NCBI GenBank assembly: GCA_016206945.1
Contig: JACQQP010000091.1
Span: 1 to 16,596 of the forward strand
Length of the DNA stretch: 16,596 nt
Direction: 5' to 3'
From: Candidatus Omnitrophota bacterium
GTDB lineage: Bacteria > Omnitrophota > Omnitrophia > Omnitrophales > Danuiimicrobiaceae
Part shown: piece by piece, positions 1 to 7,434 of the stretch
Layout of the letters: every line of letters starts with the position of its first letter
Position numbering within the stretch: the stretch's first letter is position 1
Notes under the pieces: generated by a model
Database searches by the model: none
What the model was told of the DNA's origin: nothing
What the model saw: the letters and a program-made list of their open reading frames with translations, nothing else
Program-made: the position numbers and the translations under genes

Positions 1-563
1 CCGTCACCCACAAAACACCAAACTTTGGGTTCCTCTCCCTTTAAAAATCCACGAGCACGCAAATAGCGGATAAATCGAGCCTGATAAATCGACATAATGG
101 GCGCAAGTCCCATGGAAACTGAAGGGAATTGCCAAAACTCAGGCATTAAATAGGGATGAGGGTAGGAAGAAAGGCCGCCCCCTTCCGTCAATTCTTGACG
201 GAAGCGATGAAGGAATTTGGCGTCGAATCTTCTCTCCAAATAAGCGCGCGCATAATTTCCCGGAGAGGCATGCCCTTGAAAATAAATCAAATCCGCGCGT
301 CCCCCGCTGTCGCCACCGCGAAAAAAATGGTTAAATCCAACCTCGTAAAGAGTCGCGCACGAAGCATAGGTAGAAATATGACCGCCAAGCCCCTCGTGAA
401 AGCGGTTCGCCTTCACGACCATCGCCATTGCATTCCAGCGGATAAAACTCTTAATCCGGCGTTCAAGTTCCCGATCACCAGGATAAGGAACTTCTGCTTC
501 AACCGGAATGGTATTAATATAAGGAGTATTGACCACGCTTAACGCCTCATCGAAACGTGCCAA
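1..563 (-). CDS. aceE: Pyruvate dehydrogenase E1 component, homodimeric type (partial, 3' end outside window)
   Basis: This is the thiamine-diphosphate E1 subunit of the pyruvate dehydrogenase complex, which decarboxylates pyruvate and passes the acetyl group to lipoyl-E2. The minus strand is open from an in-frame stop at 588-590 to the window edge. Its translation follows E. coli AceE closely from memory: TPYINTIPVE, ELERRIKSFIRWNAMAMV, LGGHISTYAS, NHFFRGGD, YFQGHASPGNYARA, LSSYPHPYLMPEFWQFPSVS. It is cut exactly at GDG, the start of the diphosphate-binding motif, so roughly three quarters of the protein lies off the left edge. The only starts in this frame are TTG at 563 and GTG at 536, which is odd because E. 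coli AceE has about 57 residues before YINTIP. The missing N-terminus can be read upstream in other frames (see 564-627). Identity is very sure; the 5' end is not. Confidence 0.95.
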   Translation of the reverse strand, partial: MARFDEALSVVNTPYINTIPVEAEVPYPGDRELERRIKSFIRWNAMAMVVKANRFHEGLGGHISTYASCATLYEVGFNHFFRGGDSGGRADLIYFQGHASPGNYARAYLERRFDAKFLHRFRQELTEGGGLSSYPHPYLMPEFWQFPSVSMGLAPIMSIYQARFIRYLRARGFLKGEEPKVWCFVGD

Positions 564-627
564 TTTATAAGATACTGAGCGGCTGGGTCAATTGTTATTT
601 CACAAACAGATTGCAAATCTTTTCCAT
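564..627 (-). pseudogene. aceE: Frameshifted 5' end of aceE
   Basis: Upstream of the open aceE frame the minus strand still carries AceE-like N-terminal residues, but in different frames. A frame covering about 560-618 reads DLQSVCEITIDPAAQYLINW, comparable to the WLQAIESV...RAQYLIDQLL region of E. coli AceE. An ATG at 625-627 begins MEK in a third frame. Restoring one A in the AAAA run (about 620-623) and one base near 560-563 would join MEK-DLQSV...AQYLINW to ARFDEALSVVNTPYINTIP in one frame. Both changes look like single-base deletions, either assembly/homopolymer errors or real decay. The match is short and the alignment was made by eye. Confidence 0.6.
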
Positions 628-648
628 GATTATGCTATCTTATCGTCA
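611..648. promoter_or_regulatory. Overlapping divergent promoters for aceE and the lipoate ligase gene
   Basis: On the plus strand an extended -10, TG-C-TATCTT (633-641), lies 12 bp before the ATG at 653, with a possible -35 TTGCAA at 611-616 (19-bp spacer). On the minus strand TAAGAT (642-637) lies 9 bp before the ATG at 627. The two -10 elements occupy the same base pairs. Predicted starts are near 648 (plus) and 630 (minus), giving leaders of only a few bases, and neither gene has a clear Shine-Dalgarno. Promoter calls are by eye. Confidence 0.45.
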
Positions 649-652
649 CAAC

Positions 653-1372
653 ATGAAATATTTAGACATCACATTTCCAACACCCGAACACAACCTGTCC
701 TGCGATGAAGCGCTTCTCGATTTATCCGAGGAGGGATTCGAAGGCGAAATCTTGAGGTTCTGGGAACCTCAGGAGTATTTCATCGTCCTCGGCTACTCAG
801 GTAAAATTCAATCCGAGGTTCATCTCTCAGCCTGCCGAGAAAAAAAAATTCCCATTTTTAGAAGAACCTCGGGGGGCGGAACCATCCTTCAAGGACCTGG
901 ATGCCTCAACTACTCGCTCATTCTGAAAATTCAAAAATCATCTCCGCTTGCTCACATCAGCAAAACAAACCGTTTCATTATGGAACGCAACAGGGAAGCG
1001 CTTGCTTCCGTCGTTGGGAACGACATTGAAATCCAAGGTTTTAGCGACCTCGTACGTGCGTCTTTAAAATTTTCGGGAAGTGCTCAGCGCAGGAAAAAAT
1101 CTTTTCTCTTGTATCATGGATCATTTCTTCTTTCTTTCCCTATCCTTTTGATGGACCAATTGCTTCAAATCCCTCTGAGACAACCCGCCTACCGGAAGAA
1201 CCGGTCCCACAGTGAATTTGTAACGAATCTAAATATTCCGCCGAACACAATTAAACAGTCTATTCGAAAGATTTGGAACGCTAACCGAGCGCTGGAACAG
1301 ATTCCTTCCGAGAGAATCGAGCAATTTGTTAGAGAACGATACATAACCTCGGAATGGAATTTTAAATTCTAA
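653..1372 (+). CDS. Lipoate-protein ligase A / lipoyltransferase family protein
   Basis: A 239-residue protein of the biotin/lipoate ligase fold, expected to attach lipoate or octanoate to lipoyl domains such as PDH E2 in the cytoplasm. Visible motifs are the RRTSGGGTI loop (about 70-78), SDLVRASLKFSGSAQRR (about 131-147, K139 being the likely catalytic lysine of the family's K-[IF]-SG motif), and an RQPAYRKNRSHSEFVTNL C-terminal segment typical of the shorter LplA-like proteins. The frame is open further upstream to 557, but similarity begins at MKYLDITFPTPEHNL, so ATG 653 is chosen; no Shine-Dalgarno precedes it. The gene is divergent from aceE, which supports a role in PDH lipoylation. Its stop codon overlaps by three bases the stop of the convergent gene at 1369. 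Ligase and octanoyltransferase activities cannot be separated from sequence alone. Confidence 0.88.
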   Translation: MKYLDITFPTPEHNLSCDEALLDLSEEGFEGEILRFWEPQEYFIVLGYSGKIQSEVHLSACREKKIPIFRRTSGGGTILQGPGCLNYSLILKIQKSSPLAHISKTNRFIMERNREALASVVGNDIEIQGFSDLVRASLKFSGSAQRRKKSFLLYHGSFLLSFPILLMDQLLQIPLRQPAYRKNRSHSEFVTNLNIPPNTIKQSIRKIWNANRALEQIPSERIEQFVRERYITSEWNFKF

Positions 1373-2412
1373 TTTTCGCTTGGACGCAAGAGGGCAACGC
1401 TCGCAAGTTTTCCAAGCTGATCGAGCAAGAGCAAATTATCTTGGTTGAAGCGCTTGTTTTTTGAATTCGTGTTGAGGCAAAACACACCCAATACCTTCTT
1501 CCGATATTTGAGAGGCACCACAATCGAAGCCTTGATTTGAGGTCTTTTGAGCTTTGCCTTAGGAACTTCCCCCGACCCGTCGGGACCGATCAACACGGGT
1601 TTCTTTCGTGAAGCTACCCAACCTGCAACGCCCGAATCAAGAGCAATGTGCTTCTTTTTCAAAACACTCTGACGCAAGCCGCGAGCGGATTTGACAAAGA
1701 AACTTTTTTCACTTTCATCCACAAGTAATACCGAACCGGAGTCAGCGTGAACGAATCCGCTCGCTAAATCCAAGAGGTAATTCACCAATAAACCGGAGTA
1801 CGCAGTCGAGAAAAACGTCTCCCCGTGTATGCGAGAATCCATAAAACCAGGGAGCAATCGTTCCAACTCAAGGCGCTGATTGGCAAGCCGAACAATGTAT
1901 TGAGTGAGTTCCTTCAGGAAATCCGTGATGACTCGGATTCCATTATGGGAAAAAATTTTTATTTCGCGCAATCGATCCAGGAATGGTTCTGGATCAATGT
2001 GGTGCTCGGCACACGTGGCACGGTATATTTCCTCCTCTTCGCGTTTTGCCACCAGAAAAGGACCTACGGTTACCACACCGATTGTTTCATCCCTTAAGCG
2101 AACTGGCAGCGAAAAAAAATTCAAACGATGGGGACATTGATAGGCATGTTGCTGGCGCTCGTTCCAGTTTTGAAATGCTTGGAAGGCACACTCGACAGGT
2201 CTACTTTTTAGGCGGATGGTGGGGATAGAGAAATCGGAACAGAAGCCGGTGACCTCGCTTGGCTTGGAGAAAGGAGTCCCCGAAGGATCAATGAACGACA
2301 GGTTAGCGCCAATAATCTCAGCAAATAAATCCTGGATCTGCTGCCACTGCTTGAGTTCAAGCAGTTTCCTTGCTGAGATCTCCGCCATCGCTCCTTGAGA
2401 TTCTGAAAGCAC
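1369..2412 (-). CDS. PocR-domain and GAF-domain sensory protein
   Basis: A 347-residue soluble protein with no DNA-binding or enzymatic output domain. Residues about 12-180 resemble the PocR ligand-binding domain (LFAEIIGANLSFIDPSG, GFCSDF, VECAFQAF, YQCPHRLNFFSLPV), with the conserved cysteines C58, C75 and C93; PocR domains bind small ligands or metals. Residues about 190-343 are a GAF domain (DLASGFVHADSGSVLLVD, KSARGL, SGVAGWVA, SIVVPLKYRKKVLGVFCL). The KSARG and GVAGWVA blocks are shared with the GAF domain of the histidine kinase in the same operon. The start is uncertain: GTG 2412 follows AGGGGCG at good spacing, while ATG 2388 follows AAGGAG at only 2 bases. It lies 61 bp after the response regulator and is probably co-transcribed with it, perhaps as an accessory sensor feeding the kinase. 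Confidence 0.82.
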   Translation of the reverse strand: MLSESQGAMAEISARKLLELKQWQQIQDLFAEIIGANLSFIDPSGTPFSKPSEVTGFCSDFSIPTIRLKSRPVECAFQAFQNWNERQQHAYQCPHRLNFFSLPVRLRDETIGVVTVGPFLVAKREEEEIYRATCAEHHIDPEPFLDRLREIKIFSHNGIRVITDFLKELTQYIVRLANQRLELERLLPGFMDSRIHGETFFSTAYSGLLVNYLLDLASGFVHADSGSVLLVDESEKSFFVKSARGLRQSVLKKKHIALDSGVAGWVASRKKPVLIGPDGSGEVPKAKLKRPQIKASIVVPLKYRKKVLGVFCLNTNSKNKRFNQDNLLLLDQLGKLASVALLRPSEN

Positions 2413-2473
2413 TCGCCACGCCCCTGGTGGTTGATCTCACACAAACAGAATTGTTTTTGTCTTTACAAAAAAC

Positions 2474-3841
2474 TCACAACAGATGGTGCTGTTTCATTTT
2501 ATTGTAGAGCGTTGTCCGGTTGATTTTCAAAACAGCCGCTGCTTTCTTGCGATTCCAACCGGCTTGCTCTAAGGCGCGCACGATGATTTTCTTCTCCGGA
2601 TCCTTAAGAATTTCTTTCAATGCCGTATCGCTACCACCCAATCGTGCGTCCAAGGTCTCCGCCTTCTTTGTAAAACTATCTGGGAATACTGCTGTGTCCA
2701 AAACCTCGCCCTGCGTCAATACGACCGCCCGTTCCAAAAAGTTCTCAAGTTCTCTCACATTGCCAGGCCAATCATAATCCATCAGGATCTTCATCGCCTG
2801 TTTACTTACCGACGTAATATGGCGCTTTGTCTTCTCATTAAATACGTTCAAAAAATGCCGAACCAATGTTGGAATGTCCCCTTTGCGTTCCCGAAGAGGA
2901 GGCACATCAATCGTGATTACATTTAATCGATAGTAAAGATCCTCCCGAAAAGTCCCGCGGCTAATTGCCTCCTGCAGGTTATGATTGGTGGCCGCAATGA
3001 TGCGCACATTGACATGGATCGTCTTGGTATCACCGACACGCTCAAAAACTTTTTGCTGAAGCACTCGCAGGAGTTTTACCTGAAGGTAAGGTGGAAGGGC
3101 ATCAATTTCATCAAGAAGAATCGTACCGCCGTCGGCCAACTCAAAACGCCCGATCCGGTCTCTGATCGCGCTCGTGAATGCTCCCTTCACATGGCCGAAG
3201 AGTTCACTTTCAAGAAGTTCCCGAGGAATCGCACCACAGCTCACCTCTACGTAGGGACCGTCCTTGCGCGTTGGGTCGCTGTAATGAATGGCTTGAGCAA
3301 TCATTCCCTTTCCGGTTCCACTATCGCCTTGCAAAAGAACAGTGGTATCCGTATCACTAATCGCTTGAATTAGGGAATAAATCTTCTGCATCTTTGAATC
3401 TTCGCCAATGAGGTTATGAAAATGACTCCGCTTCTCAAAGAGCATGTCCTTAAGTGACTCATTTTCCTCGCGAAGCTTTTTGGTATCAAAGATCTGCCTA
3501 AGGAGCAGTTTGATTTCATCGTCATTAATCGGCTTCGTTAAATAATCGCGCGCGCCCATCTTCATGGCTTCCACAGCTGTTTCGACCGTTCCAAAACCTG
3601 TCATCATGATCATATCCAGGTCGGGAAACCGCTCTTTTGCCGTCTTAAGGAATTCAATACCCGGCGCATCAGGAAGTCGTAAATCCACTAAAGCCACGTC
3701 GAAATGTTTCTCGCCCAACCGGGCGAAACCTTCTTTACCATTCACAGCAACCGCGACTTGATATTTTTCGAGACTGAGGACCTCATAAATAGAGTCCCGT
3801 ACCAGTGGATCGTCCTCAACCACAAGGATAGAGTTTGTCAC
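2474..3841 (-). CDS. NtrC-family sigma-54-dependent response regulator
   Basis: A 455-residue transcription activator. It has a receiver domain at residues 3-115 (acidic pair D10/D11, phospho-acceptor D53 in ALVDLRLPD, K103 in LTKP). The AAA+ domain at about 142-375 carries Walker A GDSGTGKG (172-179), the sigma-54-contacting GAFTSA loop (220-225), Walker B TILLDE (D244/E245) and arginine-finger FREDLYYRLNV. A Fis-type helix-turn-helix closes the C-terminus (AGWNRKKAAAVLKINRTTLYNKM). Start: GTG 3841 is preceded by GGGGA at about 6 bases and begins VTNSILVVEDD; the open frame to 3916 lies inside the kinase gene. It starts 14 bp after the kinase stop, so the two form a two-component operon. The type matches PrsR, the activator of PEP-CTERM/exopolysaccharide genes (family knowledge), and fits the sigma-54-like sites at 10098 and 9238; a general AtoC-like role remains possible. 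Confidence 0.93.
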   Translation of the reverse strand: MTNSILVVEDDPLVRDSIYEVLSLEKYQVAVAVNGKEGFARLGEKHFDVALVDLRLPDAPGIEFLKTAKERFPDLDMIMMTGFGTVETAVEAMKMGARDYLTKPINDDEIKLLLRQIFDTKKLREENESLKDMLFEKRSHFHNLIGEDSKMQKIYSLIQAISDTDTTVLLQGDSGTGKGMIAQAIHYSDPTRKDGPYVEVSCGAIPRELLESELFGHVKGAFTSAIRDRIGRFELADGGTILLDEIDALPPYLQVKLLRVLQQKVFERVGDTKTIHVNVRIIAATNHNLQEAISRGTFREDLYYRLNVITIDVPPLRERKGDIPTLVRHFLNVFNEKTKRHITSVSKQAMKILMDYDWPGNVRELENFLERAVVLTQGEVLDTAVFPDSFTKKAETLDARLGGSDTALKEILKDPEKKIIVRALEQAGWNRKKAAAVLKINRTTLYNKMKQHHLL

Positions 3842-3855
3842 TATAGTTCCCCGTT

Positions 3856-5127
3856 TCAATTCTGACAGGGAATCGAAATGACAAACCGTGTTCCCTGTTT
3901 CTCCTTGGTTTCGCATGAAATCTGGCCGCCCGACCTTTGAATAATCTCCTGGCAGATCGTAAGACCCATTCCCGTTCCCTGGCCGTTATCCTTAGTGGTA
4001 AAAAAAGGCTCAAAAATACGCCTCTTATTTTCCTCCGGAACGCCGCGGCCAGAATCTTCCACATTGACAATGACCTTTCCGACTTCTTTTTCTGTCACAA
4101 TCTTAATTGCCCCTGAACCATCCATGGCGTGATGCGCGTTTTGCAGAAGATTTTGAAACACGGAGGCAAGACCGCAATCTTCTACCAAAACAGTTCCTTC
4201 ACAAAAATCTTTCTCAATGACAATGTGGTCAAAAGATAAATCCTGAGATACCAGATCTAAGGTCTCGTTAATCAAAGAATGAAGCTCGACTTGCCGAACG
4301 CGTATCTTAGATGCAGTTCCGTTCAACTCCAAAAGACCGCGGATGACTTGAACAGAACGACGGAGTCCTTTTTTGGCCTTCAAGAGATATTCACGCGCAA
4401 GCGAATCCTGTGAAACTTGATCCAAACTCAAATTGATATACCGCCTGACCGCATCCAGTGGATTCGCAAGCTCATGAGCCAGATGGGCCGCCAGCTTTCC
4501 GAGAGATACTAAGGATTCCTGCTGCTTCAGCATGTGTTTTAATTCCGTCACGGTTTGAGTCAATTCGGAATGTTTCTCTCGAAGTCGATTGCCCGTTTTG
4601 AGATTCTCATAGGCAACCGCGATGTGATGAGCGAATGATTGTGCACGTTGTAAATCGCTTCCCGTGAAAGGCTCGCGGGTTTCCTTTTCTGTAATGTTGA
4701 TAAGACCAACCAGCTTATTCGCAGCAACCAAGGGCAGGGAAAGGAAAGAATAAGAATGGTAATGATTGCTGCTTTTTTTGACTTCTGAAAAGCGTCTGTC
4801 GGTGCGGATATCTTCCACTAAAAGTGATTTACCCTTTTCAGCGACCCACCCGGCAACCCCTTCATGAAGCTTGATGCGGGCTCCTTCCATTCGGTCGTGT
4901 CCGTCTCCGCGGGCAGATTTCAACGTAAGTTCTTTCTGATATTCATCCCAAACGAAAAAAGAACCTGCATGAGCGTCGACAACCGCCAGAATGGAATCGA
5001 GTGCAAAATCGACCAGAACAGCCGGATCGCAAAAAGAATGAAGGGCAGCCAAACAATCAGAAAATGCTGCAGGCCATTCCCTGTCCGTGTTCCCTTGTTG
5101 TGCTAGGGGATGATGGACTGGGTTCAT
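3856..5127 (-). CDS. GAF-domain sensor histidine kinase (soluble)
   Basis: A 423-residue cytoplasmic kinase, no membrane segment seen. A GAF domain (about 30-175: AGSFFVWDEYQKELTLKSARG, EGVAGWVAEKGKSLLVEDIRTDRRF) is followed by a short coiled linker. A HisKA-type H-box follows with phospho-acceptor H218 (SLGKLAAHLAHELANPLDAV). The HATPase_c domain has N-box NLLQNAHHAM (N330), G1 DSGRG (D358), F-box FEPFFTT and G2 GTGMGL. It is expected to phosphorylate the NtrC-type regulator encoded 14 bp downstream in response to a GAF ligand or redox signal. The start is uncertain: the frame is open to an ATG at 5208, but a good sigma-70 promoter places the transcript start near 5190, so ATG 5127 (MNPVHHPLAQQ) is the first usable ATG. 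An AAGGAG at 5155-5160 has no standard in-frame start at normal spacing. It resembles PrsK in GAF-kinase order but lacks PrsK's N-terminal membrane part. Confidence 0.9.
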   Translation of the reverse strand: MNPVHHPLAQQGNTDREWPAAFSDCLAALHSFCDPAVLVDFALDSILAVVDAHAGSFFVWDEYQKELTLKSARGDGHDRMEGARIKLHEGVAGWVAEKGKSLLVEDIRTDRRFSEVKKSSNHYHSYSFLSLPLVAANKLVGLINITEKETREPFTGSDLQRAQSFAHHIAVAYENLKTGNRLREKHSELTQTVTELKHMLKQQESLVSLGKLAAHLAHELANPLDAVRRYINLSLDQVSQDSLAREYLLKAKKGLRRSVQVIRGLLELNGTASKIRVRQVELHSLINETLDLVSQDLSFDHIVIEKDFCEGTVLVEDCGLASVFQNLLQNAHHAMDGSGAIKIVTEKEVGKVIVNVEDSGRGVPEENKRRIFEPFFTTKDNGQGTGMGLTICQEIIQRSGGQISCETKEKQGTRFVISIPCQN

Positions 5128-5189
5128 AACATTGGGAAAACGATAATGTATGTTCTCCTTCTGCAGAACTGAGCTGCGCGATGACAAAG

Positions 5190-5224
5190 TGTTCAAATTG
5201 TACCACATAGTATAAGAATTTCAA
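5190..5224 (-). promoter_or_regulatory. Sigma-70-type promoter of the kinase-regulator operon
   Basis: On the minus strand TTGAAA (5224-5219) and TACAAT (5202-5197) are separated by 16 bp, a near-consensus pair, with a predicted start near 5190. A TAGTATA / TATACTA inverted repeat (5208-5214 and 5261-5267) straddles the upstream side and might be an operator. The 5209-5392 gap holds no convincing gene. Confidence 0.55.
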
Positions 5225-5392
5225 CCCCTCTTGCTAAATTTCCGATCAAAGTCCCAACACTATACTACAAAAACAGTTAAGTGGTACGTCGTGCCTATCG
5301 TAAAAGGCTTCTTAACGATCCTGATCTCTTGCACGTCAATTTTTTCCGACACGGAATATTTCGAGAAACGTAGGAACCTGTTTGCTTTTTGC

Positions 5393-6811
5393 TTACGCCT
5401 TGGCAAGCACTTCTTGATGACTCTTAGCCATGTGGGATAGAGGGTGACCTGGATACTGCGCTAAAAAATCTTGATAAAGTGCAAGGGCCCGCTCCCGATC
5501 TTTAAGACGATTCTCTGTGATTAGAGCCTTCAAGAAAAGCCACCTTCCCTTCCCATCCTCACTCGTTTCACCTTGTAACTCTTGGTCTGCGCTCAGCATC
5601 ACCTGATCCCAATCTTCCTTTTGGGTATACGCCTGAAACATGAACCGCTTCGCGTATTGAGCTATCTTCGAATGCGGATCTTCCGCTACCAACTTTTTAT
5701 AATGCGCAATGGCTTGATCCAAAGTTTGATTGGCACGTTCCACATCTCCTGTCGCTTTGTAATGAAGGAAGCGCGCAAAAGGAATCTGAAGTGCAGCGGC
5801 AGTCATCGAATAATTCGTTTCTAAATCGCCATAATAGCGCTCCGCATCTTCCCATTTTCCCTCGTCCTGATATGTCTTTCCAATTAAAAGTTTGATGTCC
5901 GCAATTTCGGATGGTCTCGTCTTAAAATAGTCCCGAAGCGCTCTCTCAAACCAATCTCTGGCTTCAGGAAATTCCTTTCTGAAGAGACGGAGCATGCCCG
6001 CATGCACCGCTGTCCTGCCCGCCAAGGGATGCCGGTCAAAAACTCGAAAGAACCTTTCATAATCAGAAAAAGCCTGCTCCGGGTTTTGATCCTTCCACGA
6101 TAATTCGGCAAGGGTCAAAAATGCGAGTGGTGCAAAAGGGCTGCTTGGAAAATCCTGCGCAATCGAAAGCCACTCTTCTCTGGCTTTCTCTTTATGGTTC
6201 TGCGCCAAATGAACCAGAGCCATGGCATTCTTAATTGAAGCTGAGGCTTGAATCGGACCGGCCGCATCAAGCGCTTGTTCGTAATGTTCCAAGGCTTTCT
6301 CGTAAGCAATATTTTGATTCGACGTGTCTTTCAACTGTTTGTAATGCAAAAGAATGTGAAGCGGGGCGTAAAAACCTCTTTGATGTACGGGGTGGTAATC
6401 GGCAACTTCCCAATAGGCCTTTTCGGCTTCCGTCCAGCGCCCTTCTGCTTCATAAAGCTGAGCGATCCTAAAACGAGCATTTGGAGCCCAATCGCCTCCT
6501 CGGCTAAAATTAGGAAGCACTTTTTTAAGGGTCTCGCGCGCTTCCTTAAATCTCTTTTGGGTGAACTGAAGATCTGCAATTTTAAAAAGACTTTCTGCCG
6601 CCTTTGGACTTGTGGGATACTGTTCCACTACCTTTTCAAACGATGCAATGGCAGGAGCTAAAGAACTTGCTGGATCGGCATTAATCTGCTCTGCCGTGAC
6701 ACCTTTGAGCACTTTCGTGGCTTGATAAAAAGCTTTTTCGGCACGATAACTTTCGCTGCTGCATCCGGTGATGAAGAAAGTGAATAACAATAAAAAGGTA
6801 AGCTTTTTCAT
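5393..6811 (-). CDS. TPR-repeat lipoprotein
   Basis: A 472-residue protein with a lipoprotein signal peptide (MKKLTFLLLFTFFITGC, lipobox ending at C17), then a solenoid of tetratricopeptide-like repeats over most of its length. Recurrent elements are A..SLFKIADLQFTQKRFKEARE, NARFRIAQLYEAEGRWTEAEKAYWEVADYHP, IKLLIGKTYQDEGKWEDAERYYGDLE and KALITENRLKDRERALALYQDFLAQYPGHP. The pattern of A-x-Y followed by YP-x-SP resembles BamD/YbgF-type envelope TPR scaffolds, but the protein is much longer than BamD. It should sit on the periplasmic face of the inner or outer membrane; S18-S19 after the cysteine favours the outer membrane by the E. coli rule. ATG 6811 overlaps the upstream stop as ATGA, so it is translationally coupled to the PEP-CTERM gene. 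The function is unknown; a partner or scaffold for the PEP-CTERM protein is an inference. Confidence 0.85.
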   Translation of the reverse strand: MKKLTFLLLFTFFITGCSSESYRAEKAFYQATKVLKGVTAEQINADPASSLAPAIASFEKVVEQYPTSPKAAESLFKIADLQFTQKRFKEARETLKKVLPNFSRGGDWAPNARFRIAQLYEAEGRWTEAEKAYWEVADYHPVHQRGFYAPLHILLHYKQLKDTSNQNIAYEKALEHYEQALDAAGPIQASASIKNAMALVHLAQNHKEKAREEWLSIAQDFPSSPFAPLAFLTLAELSWKDQNPEQAFSDYERFFRVFDRHPLAGRTAVHAGMLRLFRKEFPEARDWFERALRDYFKTRPSEIADIKLLIGKTYQDEGKWEDAERYYGDLETNYSMTAAALQIPFARFLHYKATGDVERANQTLDQAIAHYKKLVAEDPHSKIAQYAKRFMFQAYTQKEDWDQVMLSADQELQGETSEDGKGRWLFLKALITENRLKDRERALALYQDFLAQYPGHPLSHMAKSHQEVLAKA

Positions 6812-7434
6812 GAATGACGCTTCTTTAAAAAGGGAATCAATAAACCCAAACCCATCAACAAAAATGTGGAGGGTTCTGGATGATGTGGTCCAAGAGGTAT
6901 GTCAGTAATAGTTTTTTTTGAATTATCAGTAATAATTTTTGAAGTTGAATCCGGATCGAGTAGATCCACAATTGGAGGAATAAATGGGTTGCCTCCACTT
7001 CCGCCTCCACCGCCACCTGAACTGCCTCCTCCACCGACGCTCACTAAAAGAAGTATGAGGCCGACGACAAGACCTGTTGTCAGCACAACGGAACTCGTAA
7101 CGATGAGCTTTCCTTTAGTCCAAAACGGTTGGTCATCGGTCGGGAGAATCAGCTCTTCCTGATCCGTTGCAGCGAGCTCTTCAAATGCAGGAATTTCCTC
7201 TTTTAAAACGTCGCTTTTGATGATTGCCGGAGCCTGTGACAAATCTTGATTCGAAAGGGCGCCGGTATCCGCAGCAGATTCCGTTGGGACATCATCGGCA
7301 GCCTGCGTATTCTCAACTGAGCGCAAGAAGTCCTCAATAATAGAACCTGCGTCTGGAATAACGGCGTACACCCGTGGCATGGGCAACGTCGCACAAATGA
7401 TCCCAATCACAAAAGCTCTGAACATATTCTTCAT
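6808..7434 (-). CDS. PEP-CTERM sorting-domain protein with internal membrane segment
   Basis: A 208-residue protein. Residues 1-24 are a signal peptide (FVIGIICATLPMPRVYA, cut before VIPDAG). Residues 25-107 are an acidic low-complexity stretch. Residues about 108-133 form a second hydrophobic helix (LIVTSSVVLTTGLVVGLILLLVSV), followed by a Gly/Ser linker (134-149). The C-terminus is a tripartite PEP-CTERM signal: PEP at 186-188, hydrophobic helix FLLMGLGLLIPFL, basic tail KKRHS. Exosortase is the expected processing enzyme for such tails. Start ATG 7434 is preceded by GGGAAAGAAG and overlaps the upstream TGA (ATGA), so it is coupled; its own stop overlaps the next ATG in the same way. The internal TM is unusual, since most PEP-CTERM proteins are secreted. 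No domain is recognised in the middle. Confidence 0.85.
   Translation of the reverse strand: MKNMFRAFVIGIICATLPMPRVYAVIPDAGSIIEDFLRSVENTQAADDVPTESAADTGALSNQDLSQAPAIIKSDVLKEEIPAFEELAATDQEELILPTDDQPFWTKGKLIVTSSVVLTTGLVVGLILLLVSVGGGGSSGGGGGGSGGNPFIPPIVDLLDPDSTSKIITDNSKKTITDIPLGPHHPEPSTFLLMGLGLLIPFLKKRHS

Noticed and set aside
156..542. 128-residue plus-strand open frame
   Set aside because: It is antisense to aceE, whose minus-strand translation matches a known family throughout. The plus frame is basic, low-similarity sequence.
1825..2228. Three overlapping plus-strand open frames
   Set aside because: All lie antisense to the PocR-GAF gene and show no domain or start signal.
5209..5392. Possible terminator after the TPR lipoprotein gene
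   Set aside because: The best inverted repeat (ATCGT...ACGAT near 5300-5322) has mismatches and no T-tract, so read-through into the kinase operon cannot be excluded and no terminator is called.
6899..7162. Proline-rich plus-strand open frame
   Set aside because: The proline run is the antisense of the Gly/Ser linker codons in the PEP-CTERM gene.
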